Below, one piece after another: positions 25,401 through 38,100 of a stretch of DNA of 64,000 bases. This DNA is from Cordia subcordata (lineage: Eukaryota; Streptophyta; Magnoliopsida; Boraginales; Cordiaceae): the NCBI GenBank assembly GCA_028554755.1, contig JAPTOF010000001.1, forward strand, positions 39,823,501 through 39,887,500, read 5' to 3'. The notes under the pieces are model-generated. The model was not told the origin of the DNA. It searched no databases and saw only the letters and a program-made list of their open reading frames with translations. How positions within the stretch are numbered: position 1 is the first letter of the stretch; the number at the start of each line of letters is the position of its first letter. The position numbers were made by a program, and so were the translations under genes.

Positions 25401-28365
25401 TTTAAAATTCCTGTGAACAAAAGAGGAAAAAATTCTAAGCGAACGTCAACTCAATTCTATCGCCATAATGCATATTGAGGCTGCCTTAGAGAAGGAAATG
25501 CAGGGACAGGAGATGCGAGGAATCATAATTTGATATAACAGCAAGAACAAACTCACAAAGTGATTATACGAATTCGAGGTCCCTCTGAGCATGTAACTCC
25601 AGTCCATGAGTATTTACGAGGTAAGCAAGGATCACCATTCCAATCAAGCGGAGGGTTTGCGAAACTCTCTTTCAGTCTTTCCATAGCAATTACTACAGAA
25701 GAAAATTATATGCTCAGAGGATGAAAACAATGTGGCAAGGATATCACAAAGACTAATCAGAAAGGCACCACTTCATGGGATGAACAGAGAAGTTGCCTTC
25801 AAGACGCTATTGAATGCACAAGAATAATGAGTTAGGTGCACCAACTGTTCAAAGATATAGTATGGCAGACAGATTTTGTATGATTCATGACCTAAGCATA
25901 CTGCAAAAGATAAGATGCCACCATGTTGAATGAAAATGACAACGTTAAGCTGTGAGTAGTTATCCCTCTGCTGTGAGTAGTTATCCCTCACAGCAGATTA
26001 GCTCATTCACATCCATTCTAGTTTATTGCCAGCTGGAAAATGGCGGCTGAAGAATATTTTTCAGGAACTGTTTCCATGTTGGTTGTCCTTGCAAGAAATA
26101 AGACTATCACAATTCACTAGCCATACCATCTCGTGTAAGAGTTCTTCCGCCCAGAGGCAGCACATCAAAAACTTCTCCTGCATTGATCAGAGGGCCAATA
26201 CTTGATCCATCGGCTGGGGTTAAAGTTATATTTGTAAGACCAGCAAGAGGCCACTGGTTTGCAAATACAACAACACCAACTGGAGTCACATTCAGATCTT
26301 GGTAATATGTTACACCATTTATCGAGATGCTAAACATTCTGGAGCTTCCTCTATCAGCAGCAAAATAGAAAGCTATGTAATATCTTGAGTTTGGTAAGGG
26401 TGCTCGGGGCCAAAGTAACTCCATAGGTTCAGGCCAGCTGCTTCTCCATTGTGTCTCAAATACTCTCAAAGGTGGGATATTCCAAAAACCCGAAACTGAA
26501 ACATCTCCATAACTTGATGATGTAGAATTAATATCGCCAAATGGTGCCCAGTATCGATCAAATTGATCATCAGGATATCTGGTGATCCACAGAGTTCAAG
26601 CTCAGGTAACCAATTAAATATATTTTTTAAAAAAAATCAAGCAGTAAGTTACTGAGCTTACAGCAAAATCTGTCTTTTAAATTCCATCTGAAAACATTGA
26701 ATTTGGAATGATGAAGGATCTCTACAATCTATATTAAGTACTATATGCCTAAATATGAAGCCCTTCCAAAACCATCGTTAATTCTAACAAAATAACAGCA
26801 GGTTCCATATTGTAACATGACGAATTGTAAAATTGGCTTCATGGCTACTGTTTCAAGTTCTCATCACTCATTATATCAAATTAGTTTACAATCAACAGAG
26901 GGACACAAGAAAGTAAAGGTCTTATTGGAAAACCAAACAGAGATAGAATTGCATAAACTCTTCCCAAACAGAAAGAACAGTAAGAATCTAAAAGTAAGGC
27001 TATAGGAATATTTTAACAAACAATTGCATCTTTCACTAACAATTCTTCACAATTAGCAACTCATACTAATTCTCATGTGACAAAGAAAAGAACAAATACA
27101 GCAAAAAGGATACAAACCATAGAATTTATCAACAGAAGCTCACCTTATTGTTGATCCATTGTAGCCAAAACTGTTTCTTGCAATCAAACTCAAAGCAAAA
27201 CTCTTGAAATCAGTTGAATTATACAAAGAATCCCCCAATAACACAAGCTCTAAAGCAGATATAAAAGGGTCTGAATCTGTATATCCATTAGCAGCCAAAC
27301 ACACACTCATGGACTTTCCAGCAGCCATAAAAACTCCCTCATAATATGAAGCCATACCCTTCATATAATCCTCAGTTGTGTTAACAGTGACCCAAAATGT
27401 CCCATCCACAATTTGATCAAACACGGGTGGATTAACATTAACATTTCCATTAACTTCTCCATAGTAATAAGTTGTCCTGACCAGGTATTTTCCAGTGCGA
27501 TAAACTGGAATTTGATAGCAAAATTTCTTGTGCAAGTTGTTTTTGAATGGAAATATACGCACAGTTGAAAGAGTTGAGTCTTGATATTGTATTGTTAAGT
27601 TCTTTGGTGTCCCTGTAGTGATGAAGCTTGTGTCTGCTGACCATTTTTTGCCTCTGATCACTGTGTCAACTGTTGCACCACAATCGATGAAAACTCCTGC
27701 ATCAAAAAAAGCGAAACAAAAATATCAAATGAGTAGGAAATATGTGAGTGTGTGATAATACAGTAAATAAACAAATTAATATCGGGATTAGGGATAGCTT
27801 AAGTGATTGAGAGGCGTGAGGACCTGAGTTCAATCTTATACGTGAGGGTTTAATCAAAAAAACAAAAAACAATATCCTTCTCACAATTAGTGTTTTTAGC
27901 GTTTAAATGAAATATGGTATTAAAGCCTAAAAATTAAATAATTTCATAATCAAAAATCTCCGCCACCCAAAAAAAAAATTTTAAATTTGTTCATGTGTAA
28001 GTCTCATAAACAAACCCCACATGATAATACAAACTATCCACGTAAGGCGCGTAATAACACAATAAATAAATATACTCATATATTCACTACAAGTTCAAAC
28101 TTTTAGACGAAGAAAAGAGAAATATGCTTGTCTTTTCATAATTCATTTGCTGTTATACCAATAAATTTTGAACCCTTTATTCGTGTGTGAGACATAATAC
28201 GAGAGTGATTTGTTATTTTTCAGCAAATGAATGTAATGATGACATGTCTATATATATATGTGTAGATATGGAAAGATTACCTTTGAGGGGTTGCGATAGA
28301 GGAAGAGATGGCAGAAGAGAGAGGAGGAAGAAGAGGTGGGAGAGAAAAGAGAAGATGGTCATCAT
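22480..28365 (-). CDS. Secreted malectin-like / leucine-rich repeat protein
   Basis: Nine exons join in frame: 28281-28365, 27144-27696, 26118-26578, 25557-25692, 25339-25410, 25192-25260, 24846-24917, 22606-22677 and 22480-22522. They total 1563 bp, or 520 residues. Residues 1 to about 26 are a hydrophobic signal peptide (start MMTIFSFL). A malectin-like (di-glucose-binding) domain spans about 29-366 (KGVFIDCGA at its start, then [18 protein letters not shown]). Next come WNGDPCLP, a short cap, and four LRR exons of 69-72 bp, each one repeat (for example [22 protein letters not shown]). The end is [11 protein letters not shown]. There is no transmembrane or kinase part, so it is an apoplastic protein rather than a receptor kinase. 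Length and layout resemble Arabidopsis At3g19230-type proteins. Intron 7 is 2.2 kb and holds a SINE. Confidence 0.88.
24639..24749 (+). mobile_element. tRNA-derived SINE in intron 7 of the LRR gene
   Basis: The element has an A box (TAGCTCAAGTGG) and B box (GGTTCAATCCC) and ends in a long A-rich tail. It is flanked by an 18-bp duplication with two mismatches (24621-24638 and 24750-24767; core TAAGATCAT). It belongs to the same family as 27784-27870 (shared start GGGATTA(A)GGGATAGC). Confidence 0.85.
25949..25996. repeat. Tandem 21-bp repeat and hairpin in intron 3 of the LRR gene
   Basis: Two copies of GCTGTGAGTAGTTATCCCTC lie side by side (25949 and 25970). At the end, CTGCTGTGA (25968-25976) pairs with TCACAGCAG (25988-25996), giving a 9-bp stem with an 11-nt loop. 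It lies well inside the intron. Confidence 0.6.
27751..28112 (+). mobile_element. SMART-like mini-LTR element in intron 1 of the LRR gene, split by a SINE
   Basis: The left repeat (from about 27751, TGTGATAATACAGTAAATAAA) is interrupted at 27783 by a SINE and resumes at 27871. It is followed by TGGTATTAAAGCC (27915-27927), a primer-site variant. A second diverged copy of the terminal repeat lies at about 28052-28112 (TAATAACACAATAAATAAAT, then TTCAAACTTTTAGACGA). The terminal repeats resemble those of the element at 11985-12246. Confidence 0.6.
27784..27870 (+). mobile_element. SINE nested in the SMART-like element
   Basis: The sequence starts GGGATTAGGGATAGC and has A-box (TAGCTTAAGTGATT) and B-box (GAGTTCAATC) remnants and an A-rich tail. 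AATATC is duplicated at 27778-27783 and 27871-27876. It is a shorter, more decayed relative of the SINE at 24639-24749. Confidence 0.7.
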
Positions 28366-28545
28366 GGGTTGAAGATGGAAGAGAAAGACATGAGAGAAAG
28401 AGGAGGGTGTGAAGTAGTTTAGCTAGTTTTGGTGAGAAAATGAAAGAGAGTGTTACTCAAATGATGGAGTTGAAGAAGTGGAGTTGAATGAGTCATGCAA
28501 GAAACGAATAGAGACAGCCAGAAGTGAAGTTGGTGTAGAGAAAAG

Positions 28546-28557
28546 AATATATAGCAA
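28546..28557 (-). promoter_or_regulatory. Possible TATA box of the LRR gene
   Basis: On the minus strand TGCTATATATTC lies about 185 bp upstream of the ATG at 28365. It is followed by a purine-rich leader. It is the best TATA-like match in the region, not proven. Confidence 0.4.
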
Positions 28558-28599
28558 GTTTAATTGCAGTATACTTGTTTCTTTCTTTTTTTTTTTTTG

Positions 28600-29700
28600 G
28601 GTTTTGGTGAGAGAGATTTTAAGTTAATTATTCCTCAACAAATGTAGCAGTTGTATTTTTTTTTTTCCCTCAAAGCGATCCTCTCTACAAGTGCGATTTT
28701 CGGGAGACAAATTTACATTTTTATGTTTGTTTTACCTGCTTTTTTTTGTTTTCCAGAGCGATAAGAAAAAGAGCTAACCTAACAAGTGCACCCTTCAAAA
28801 ATTAAACTTGTATTCTCCTTTTTATAAAATAAAGCTACTACCACTTTAATCAACAATTTATTAAAATATTATTGGCTTCTCAATTCCTTGTACAAATATT
28901 CGTATTGGGGCATGCAGTGACGCGGGAAATAGAATTCGTCAAACCTTGGACGTTCATCTGCTTCATTCTCATATGTAGTTTTCTTCTTGTATGTTTCTGG
29001 GAAAATCATCTCGAGGAAAATAAGTCTTATTAGGCATACTTATGCAACAATAAGTTCAAATATTCGACTGTAATTGGTCTCTAATATAAATTCTTTTAGG
29101 AAAATTTCTCCTTCAAATCATGTTTTGTGCTTTTGATCTCATTTCTTGACCTCTGAAAGTTGGCATTTTCCTCCCTCTTTGGTTTTCCTTTTTCTTTTCT
29201 CCTCTTTTTTTTTTTTTTTGGAAGGAGAAAAAGGAGGCCAAGTCAGATTATATATGATCATTTAAGAAAACATCCTCCTTCTATTATCTTTTTCTAAAAG
29301 TACAAGTAATTTTGTGGTACTATCTCCAATATATAGATGTCAAATTAATTGTTAGGAAATGCAAAGCGTAGTTAGAAGATCATTTTGCATACTAATTTGC
29401 CTCTCTATAGACGTGATTCAATTGAAACTCGCATATTCATAAGAATCATGTCTTCATTGTTATCAGCCGAGACAAATTATTCATCTTTGTCTACCCCTTA
29501 ACCACATTAATTACGTATTCATAGGCTGTTTCAATAATATAATTATAAGCTCATGAATCCCTTGTCAATCCACCCTCTACTCCTCTCATTTTTCATCTTC
29601 TTTTCCAATCTATTATTTTTTTGCTCAAGACAAAAAAATGAACTCCTCGTAATTCCTTTTTGTCACTAATCTTTCATTTTTTTTGGTTGAAGATCCAAAA
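28600..29700. other. Intergenic upstream of the LRR gene
   Basis: Promoter-distal DNA of the minus-strand LRR gene, with several T-rich runs (28590, 28655, 29205). No gene or bounded repeat is supported. Confidence 0.45.
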
Positions 29701-30030
29701 TTGATGTATTATTAACTATTTGAACCACTGCTCTCGCTGAGATATATGGAGGTTGACAATCTTTGTTCTAAACTTAGAAATTAATCAAAATCATGCGTTG
29801 GAGAAGAAGAATATTTCAAAAAGAAAAAAATTGATGTATTATTAACTATTTGGATCACTGCTCTCACTAAGATATATAGAGGTTGACAATCTTTGTTTTA
29901 AAATTAGAAATTAATTAAAATCATGCCTTGGAGGAGAAGAATATTTCAAAGATATATAGAGGTTGACAATCTTTGTTTTAAAATTAGAAATTAATTAAAA
30001 TCATGCCTTGGAGGAGAAGAATATTTCAAG
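29701..30030. repeat. Tandem repeat next to the tRNA gene
   Basis: A unit of about 120-130 bp starting TTGATGTATTATTAACTATT occurs at 29701 and 29831. Its last 80 bp (29871-29950) is then repeated at 29951-30030 with only the final base different. The near-identity of the last two units points to a very recent duplication; the first unit is older. Confidence 0.85.
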
Positions 30031-30034
30031 GGGG

Positions 30035-30040
30035 AAAAAA
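30035..30040 (-). terminator. Pol III terminator of tRNA-Asn
   Basis: A run of six T on the minus strand lies 7 nt after the tRNA 3' end, the usual RNA polymerase III stop signal. Confidence 0.7.
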
Positions 30041-30047
30041 TTAAGAA

Positions 30048-30071
30048 CGCTAGAGGAAGGGCTCGAACCTT

Positions 30072-30104
<33 letters not shown>

Positions 30105-30121
30105 AACTGAGCTACTCCAGC
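30048..30121 (-). tRNA. tRNA-Asn (GTT anticodon)
   Basis: This is a 74-nt cloverleaf without an intron. The acceptor stem GCTGGAG pairs with CTCTAGC (one G-T), with G as discriminator base. The D arm carries the A box TAGCTCAGTTGG. The anticodon loop is CTGTTAA, with GTT at 30085-30087. The T arm is GAAGG-TTCGAGC-CCTTC, containing the B box. It is typical of a nuclear plant tRNA-Asn and looks functional, with internal promoter boxes and a T6 terminator. Confidence 0.96.
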
Positions 30122-30921
30122 CGCTTTATTATGTATAAAATTTAGGTAAATCTTGATGAAATTAATTTGATAAATTTACAATAACAATATTTACCAATTA
30201 AATTTTATTAAAAAAATCATAAGCCAAAAAAAGATTACAACTTGTCACAGAATTTGAAAACTACATCTCCAAACTCATAAATTCTACTCACAACTCTAAT
30301 TCTAGTTTGACAAAATCTCATATACTTTTCAAAATTTATTAACATGCATGTAAAAACTAAGAGTTTATTCTAATGTATGTTTTGACATGTTAGTGGCATA
30401 TCCGTGATTATTAAGTAGGTTTCTTTTATTTACTTTAATATCATATTCATAAATAATATCATACAAATAGTAACTACCTTAGAATTAAAGTTAGCAAGTA
30501 ATAACTGATATTAGTACATTTGACTAAACGTATTCTATTCTTTAACTAAATTAGGATGATATACATTGAATTTTATGTGAGTCCAATGATATTTAACTTA
30601 AATAAATAGATTTTTGTGTTGACGTGTCACCTATACATATACACATACACACACTATACGTTGTATACATACACTTTATTTCTAAATGATATTAGAAAGT
30701 TACTTAATAAATTTTATTTTGATGAATTAGGAATGAGGAATATTGACAATAAATTATAAACTAAAACAACAGAAGACAACTTGGCTCAAAACTCAAAAAG
30801 AAAAAGGCATTTCTAAACTAACGAGTTCCTATAAATTTAATTTGGGTTTGATAATATCTCATATTATTTTTGAGAGTTTTAACTTGCATGTAAAAATAGG
30901 AGTATTATATATCTTACATTT

Positions 30922-30960
<39 letters not shown>

Positions 30961-32106
30961 TTACCACTGTAATAGATATATTCACGAGTGATATTATTTC
31001 TTGAATTAAAGTGAGAATTTATGTGACCAAATTTATAAATTGTATTACATTAAAATAAATAAATAATGTGTCAAGCTCTCTTTCATTTGAAGAACTGATG
31101 TGTCAAGTTGTCATACAATTTCTTTGACTTTACTACATATATTGATTGATCAATTGATATTAATTGATTGATAAAACTTATATCCTCGGTCTTCCCTAAA
31201 TAAGGCTTTGCCTCTTCACTCAAGAAGACGAAAATAAACTACAGAATTATTGAAATGCCCTCCGACATTATTTCTCTGAAATTTATATCTAATTTACAAT
31301 GGACTTAGATTCACAATAACTACAAAGCTTAATTATTTTAGACCAGACGATTAAACTCAATTGTGATAGTAAACTAATAATTGAGCCTAGATTATTACAA
31401 TTGTATTCAAAACGATTATTGCTTAAAAACTCCCTCTTCTTCATTTTATTAGCATTCAAAAAGGTCAAAACTGTTGGTGCAAGTTGTGTAGAACTTGTTA
31501 TTGAATGAATTGCAAGATATCAATTAAATAGCAAACATGCCACCTCTTCATTATCTTAAGCTTTAGACTACTCTGCTCCCTTTCAGTGGAAGGCATGCAT
31601 TAACAAACTTAAGAGCCACCAGCACTTGCGCAGTGCAACAATCAGTGCGACTGTTAACAACATGTATAAGACAGTGAAGACTCTAAATCATTAAGAAATA
31701 GCTTACTCTATTTTAAGATGATTTTTACAAATAGCTTATTCTACATAGCCTTGATGATCTGCTGCAGCATTCCCTTTCAAATTCATTAAAATTTCATGTG
31801 CCGATTCTTGAATACCCAATATGGTAGAATATTCATGTCAGGACTACCGTGGCATTGCATAAATCGGCTACTTGTACCACCGGCAACTTCTAAAGGGAAA
31901 GCAGGGGCTGAGACCTGCAGCAGTAAGAGGCCAAACTCAACCAGCGAAAAAAAAGCTCCTCTACAAACTAATAGCTGCTAATGTTACAAATGGTCCGCGA
32001 CATTCCAAATCGTGCCATCAATGTTTCTCATCGGTAGGCCAAAAGCACGAGTATACAACTCAATTTTCTCGGCAGACTAAATCTCTAAAGTTAGCGACAG
32101 TGGTAC
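30122..32106. other. Intergenic, no gene seen
   Basis: AT-rich DNA with a (TA)n microsatellite at about 30927-30955 and GATT-rich repeats near 31140-31175. The last few hundred bases are likely the 3' untranslated region of the SNF2 gene on the minus strand. Confidence 0.5.
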
Positions 32107-35100
32107 TCAGGTCACCAAGCTTGATCTTTTCCTTTTGTGTGGCTTCCATGTTAATCCGTCCAAGCCGCTATCTCTAACACCCTGGTATTCACTCATTTGT
32201 GAACTCCCGGGCTCTGGTTTGACCCTTCTTTGACTCGCTCCATATGTATCTTCGGTTGTCGTCTCATTGGCCACAGACAATGTTTCGCTCTTCAAGTCCT
32301 GTCCTTTCGTTTCCGGGGAAGTAGTATTACTAGGCAATCCATTATTTGTGACAGGTTCAATCTCTCTCTTTCTGCCCTTAATTGGAAGTTTGGAGAAGTT
32401 GCCTCCGTTCTCCACAGCCTTCATAAATTGTAAATCACTAAGTGTATCAGCGTATACAACTTCTTTCCTACGCCGCTTTCCACTGATATTGGCACTTTCA
32501 AAATTGAATCCTTTTCCCTTGCTGTCCTTAGTTTCAGGTGCAGCATATGCCCAATCGGGTACCTCATGGTCTTCCATGAGACGAGATCTGTAATGCTCTT
32601 TTTGTCTTCTTTCCTCATCCATTTTCTCAAATAACCAGAACTCCTCATCTGATCGGGCTGCAAGACGATTTATTTCCCTTTCACTTGGCACGTCTGTTCC
32701 AAGTGAGCTCGTACCCTTTCGCATGATCTCTTCCAGCATCTCTCTCCGGTCTTGAGCTGCATGAACAATAACAAATTTTTTCAAATGTTTTTCTAACTAA
32801 AGGGTCCAAAACCAGAAATGGGAAACGGTCTAGTCTGCAGTGAGTGCCCATATATATTGTGTGCTATTTAAATGGAACCAAGTAAAGAAAAATCAGTGTA
32901 AAATGCTACCATATAATCCCTCCCACACGCAGGAGACAAGTATATGGATACTGGCCTTATCTACACCATTGCATAAATGTTTTGCTGTCGTTAAAAGCAA
33001 GGTTTGAAATGAATTCATCAAAGTGACAAACCTGTGGAAGTTGTATTGAACAGTCCAGCTTGGATGACCTTGGCATCGATACCCATCTTCTGTTTTGCAC
33101 GTTCTAAGATAACCTCTTCAATAGATCCAACACTAACCAATACAAAAACTCTCACCTCTTTCTTTTGTCCTATACGATGTGCCCGATCCTCAGCCTGTTG
33201 GTCCATCTGGGGGTTCCAATCACTGTCAAAAATGATCACTGTATCTGCCGTCTGTAAGTTCAAACCTAGCCCTCCAGCACGGGTACTCAAAAGAAACATG
33301 AAGTAAGGGGAGTCTGGAGCATTGAATTGCCTTAGTAAAGCACCTCGCTCCTCGGTTTTAGTTGAGCCATCTAGTCTAAGATACTTGAAATCATGAAGTT
33401 GTAAATAAATTTCAAGAATGTCCATGAGACGTGTCATCTGTGAGAAAAGGAGGACCCTATGGCCTGCTTTACGAAGTTTGGGAAGCAAACGGTCAAGAAG
33501 CTCAAATTTTCCTGATGCTCTAATAATCTCATCCTTGCGCCACATATTGTATTCACCCACAAATAGGTATGGGTGATTACAACACTTCCTCAGTTGCATT
33601 GATAGATTCTGTAAACTCTTGGACTTCCCAGTTCCTGTAAATTCACATCATCAGAAAAGGACTAGCAGTATTTTAATCTAATCACATTATTCACAAGTGA
33701 TTTACAAGAAGACAAAGACAAAAGGGGGACGAGGGGTAGTACGGGGAAGGAATAAAGAGACTGAAACTACAAAAGGATGATAAATAATATTAGGGAAGAA
33801 AGCACACAAAAAATCACGACACAATAATTAGATAAGCATCACAGTAATGGAGCCAAAGTTGAGTATATCATATTAAAATCGGAGAACTTTAAATTCTAGC
33901 AGTCAAGTTGATTGCCAATTCTTCACAATCAAGGGAAGAGAAATTGGGTGCTATTCTTTTCAATCTTATCAAACTTTTAGCTTGCTTGTCAAGCTCATTT
34001 TCTTTCGAAGCTACAGTACAGAAAATAAAATACAAATACCATAGTATTTCTGGACTAACACTAAATTCTGAGATACACAGTCTATAAACCATGTAATGCT
34101 ATTTACAGAACATTCGTCCCCCTTCTGTTCATTTTACGAAGTTCTTTTATCAATCCCAATTGTATTTCACTCATTGGAACATTTTTGCTTTTGAAAGAAA
34201 GAAACAAAAAGGGGAAACAGATTTCTTTTTTTCCAATGGGGATACAGATTTCATTTGCATGTTCAAGTTAAAACCAAACATTGGCTCTATTTTGAATGAT
34301 AACATATTGGAAATACCGACACATAAGGGAACAAAAAGTTCTTTCTAATTTTTCCTCGGGTCACATTTTGCAGCAGAGGGTTCAAGGTAGAAACTAGGAA
34401 TTGCAAATTGGTAGAAACCACTCTAGGCTTCAGAATAATAACTTCTCATTGAGTAAGTAAGATTTGATAACAAAAGGAGCTGCAAATGCTTTGTTCTTCT
34501 CTTTGGTCAAAGAAAGTGCAAATTCGCGACTCAATAATTAGAGGCAGGAGCAACTTACCATGACCCAGTCCGACTCTCCCTATGTCTGTCACCTGCTGAT
34601 AGTAAACCTTCTGCCATGCTGACATGTCACATTTCAGTATAACTTGGGTTTTCCCAGGGAGGAATTTCTCCACCTCATCTTTCTTCCTCCTCAGGATAAA
34701 TGGCCGTATAACCTGAGAGTACAAAAAAGATTGAAACCAATGATAACTGCATCACAAGAGGAAAAATGGAGAAGAAATAAGAAAAAGCAAGATTGGACCA
34801 AATCCTACATGGTGTAGGCGACGGATGATCAATAGCTCTTCCTCATCTGTAAGAGTGACATCACATTTATCCGCAAAGGGGGCATTGAACCACTCCTCAA
34901 AATTTTCAACTGAATTAAAAATGTTTGGAAGGAGAAAATTAAGCAGTGACCATAGCTCCTGTAAACTATTCTGTATTGGAGTACCAGTCAACAGCAGTCT
35001 CCGCCGAATACGATAGCTGCAGAAATTATATATTCATTCAGAACCGCATTACCGTCTTCTGAGAGATTTCAGGATGATAGATAGACTTCCAGATTAAATA

Positions 35101-38100
35101 ACCGGCAGAGGCTTTTGCATTTAACATAGCACACGAAACTTGCAGGAAAATTGAAAGCATGAAGATGACGTCACATAAAGATACTTAAGGCTTCACAAAC
35201 AGGAATATCAAGAGGAATAAATTCAGAAGCAGCATTTTTAAAATTATCGACTAAAACCATCCTCTCATACCACATACCCTGAAATCAGAGTCCGAGCAAG
35301 AGCACATTCATGATTCTTCAGTCTATGCCCTTCATCAACAATCATGTAGTACCAATGAATTTTCTTCAGAAATGCTTTATCTCTCATAATAAGGTCGTAA
35401 TGAGTGATCAACACATTGAATTTTCCCTCTCCTGAATACTCTTCTCTTAGTGCCTTCCGTTCATCCAAACGCCCATCATATAGAACAGCCACGATACTGA
35501 AACATCAAGAACAGCCATTAGACTAATTCATTTGTTCAAAGGCAAAGTCTGCCCTCTTGTGCGAACGCGTCTGATCATGTAAGGACAGGGAGGAAGACAA
35601 AAACCATGAGAAACCTCAAAAGATACCTGGGAGCCCATGTTGAGAATTCATGAATCCAATTGGGCAATACAGCTTTTGGGGCGACAATTAAGTGGGGTCC
35701 AGTCACACCTTTGTTTTCCACGAGATAAGCAATTAATGAAATGGTTTGAATGGTCTTCCCCAGCCCCATTTCATCCGCCAAAATTCCATTCAGATTATTA
35801 TTGAACAATGAGAGCATCCACTGAAGTCCTTCCAACTGGTAAGGTCTTAATTCTCCACCTTGAAGCATAGCTGGTTGCTCCATCACCTGCAAAACGAAGA
35901 ACATGAAATAAGATTCTTTTTGAAGAAATAGGAGTTGCAACTCGTGGAAAATATATAAAACATAAAATATGGAGAGAAAATATAAAAGTGCTGAAGATGG
36001 TTGGAGTCACCACCAACGGTAGCTCTAGAAGCAAAATACTCACAAAGACTACATTGTGAATTGTTAATGTGTCATGAACACAATAATGGAGCCTATTTAT
36101 ACGTATAATAACTTGGTGAGCAAGACTAGAAGCTAAACTAATAAGGTAACTAGAATTCTAAAGAAACTAAAATAATAAGGAAACCAATTTGACTAACTAC
36201 CTAATCTAAACCATTGCCTAATTTAATACCACAAGATTAGAAAATACATTAATAACTAAAATATTCTTCAACACCCCCTCTCAAACTCAAGGTGGTATTA
36301 GAGATACGACCTTGAGTTTGAAAGGTCTTCAAAAGAAAACTTGATCTTGATGGAAGGGATGGGTCACCACGGCTCATTTAACTCGGTACTCACCACGGTC
36401 ATTATGGCTCGTCTAACCTTAAACAGGGATGGATCAAGATTGATTTGGGGGTCGTGTGCACCACTTTGGTGTGATGAATCCCCATGACCGTTGGACAGAA
36501 CTTAGATTGAGATAGTAATTGGAAACTGGATTGGACTTAGATTTGGACTGGACTTGTATTTGGATCCAAATGTGGATTTGGACTTGGATAGTCATGTGAC
36601 CCGTAGGCTAACACAACTGCTTGGTTTTTTTTTCTAATTAAGGGAAGCAGGCCACCAGGAGGGTGGCTCTGATACCATGTGGAAAATATATAAAACATAA
36701 AATATGGAGAGAAAAATATGAAAGTGCTGAAGATGGTTGAAGCTACCATCAACGGTAGCTCTAGAAACGAAATACTCATAAAGACTATATTGTGAATTGT
36801 TGATGTGTCATGAATACAATATGGGAGCCTATTTATAGGTATGATAACTTGGTAAGCAAAACTAGAATCTAAACTAAATGGTAACTAGAATTCTAAGGAA
36901 ACTAAAAAAATAAGGAAACCAATTTAACTAATTACGTAATCTAGACCATTGCCTAATTTAATACCATAAGATTAGAAAATACATTAATAACTAATATATT
37001 CTTCAACACGACTAATTAATTGATCAATGGATGAAAGCACAACAGTGTTAATTAAACCAATCCCAAATTTCTCTTGCAAAACCTTTGAAGAATGTCTGAT
37101 GCCACAGAGACTGAGACACACATGGTAAAGATCCAAATGCACAGAAAACTCAAGCTCAGATAAGCTGATAGATATTTTAACCCGCCATACAATGTTGTCT
37201 TTGCATGAAAATCATAAAAGTGAAATAGTTGTCAAAAAAAAAACAGCTCAGAAGCCAGAAGAGATCACAATCTCATAATGTAACTGAAACCCCTGAAGCA
37301 GAATTTTCTGGCCATCATGGTCATGTAGAATCTTAATATAGAAGTTATCTTGCCCCTTTGGGGGTAAGTTTAATAAAAATAGCATAACAAATTCAAAAAA
37401 GAAGGAAAAGCAAAGGCGCAAACAAAATGAAGAAAGGTATATCATAAGCCATCTGAGATTCACCTTCTCCTGAATTGAGTGTACAGCTGAATTATACTGC
37501 CGCTGACCTTCAAGTAAATCACCTGCCTTTACAGGCTGAGAAGATTCACCTTCGTCCATATTCTCATCTTCCTTGGGAGTTTTTGAATCAGGCAATTCAG
37601 GCAGGTCAATGTCAGAGCCCTTTAGTGGTTCAATACCATCATGTTCAGCATCTTTTTGACGTTGTACAGCAGCTCCTAGACGAACTAACAGATCATTAGT
37701 TTTCCCAAGAAGCATCGTCAAACGTTCATTTTTACTCTCCTCAACCATTCTCATGTAAGCTTCCTGATCATCGGCTTTCAAAGCCTGGAACCTCAATTTC
37801 TCTTGCCTTGTAGCTCGTTGCCTCTGCCTTCCATGCCATGCCTACATGATAGAAAATATTACACTAAATCCTAGCACCAGAACCATACCTCACATTTTTA
37901 AACTTAAAGAGTATGCCAATGAACCAAGATTGAGAATCTAAAGGCTAATGTGCAAGAGAAGTTTTGCACCATTTAATTGCACCTGCTTTACGAAGTAGTT
38001 TATTATACCTCAGACAACTCTATTTTTACCACTGAGATCAGGCATGATCCATGCCATCGTATCATAAGAAAGTGAAATTATGTACCATGCTGAGATACAA

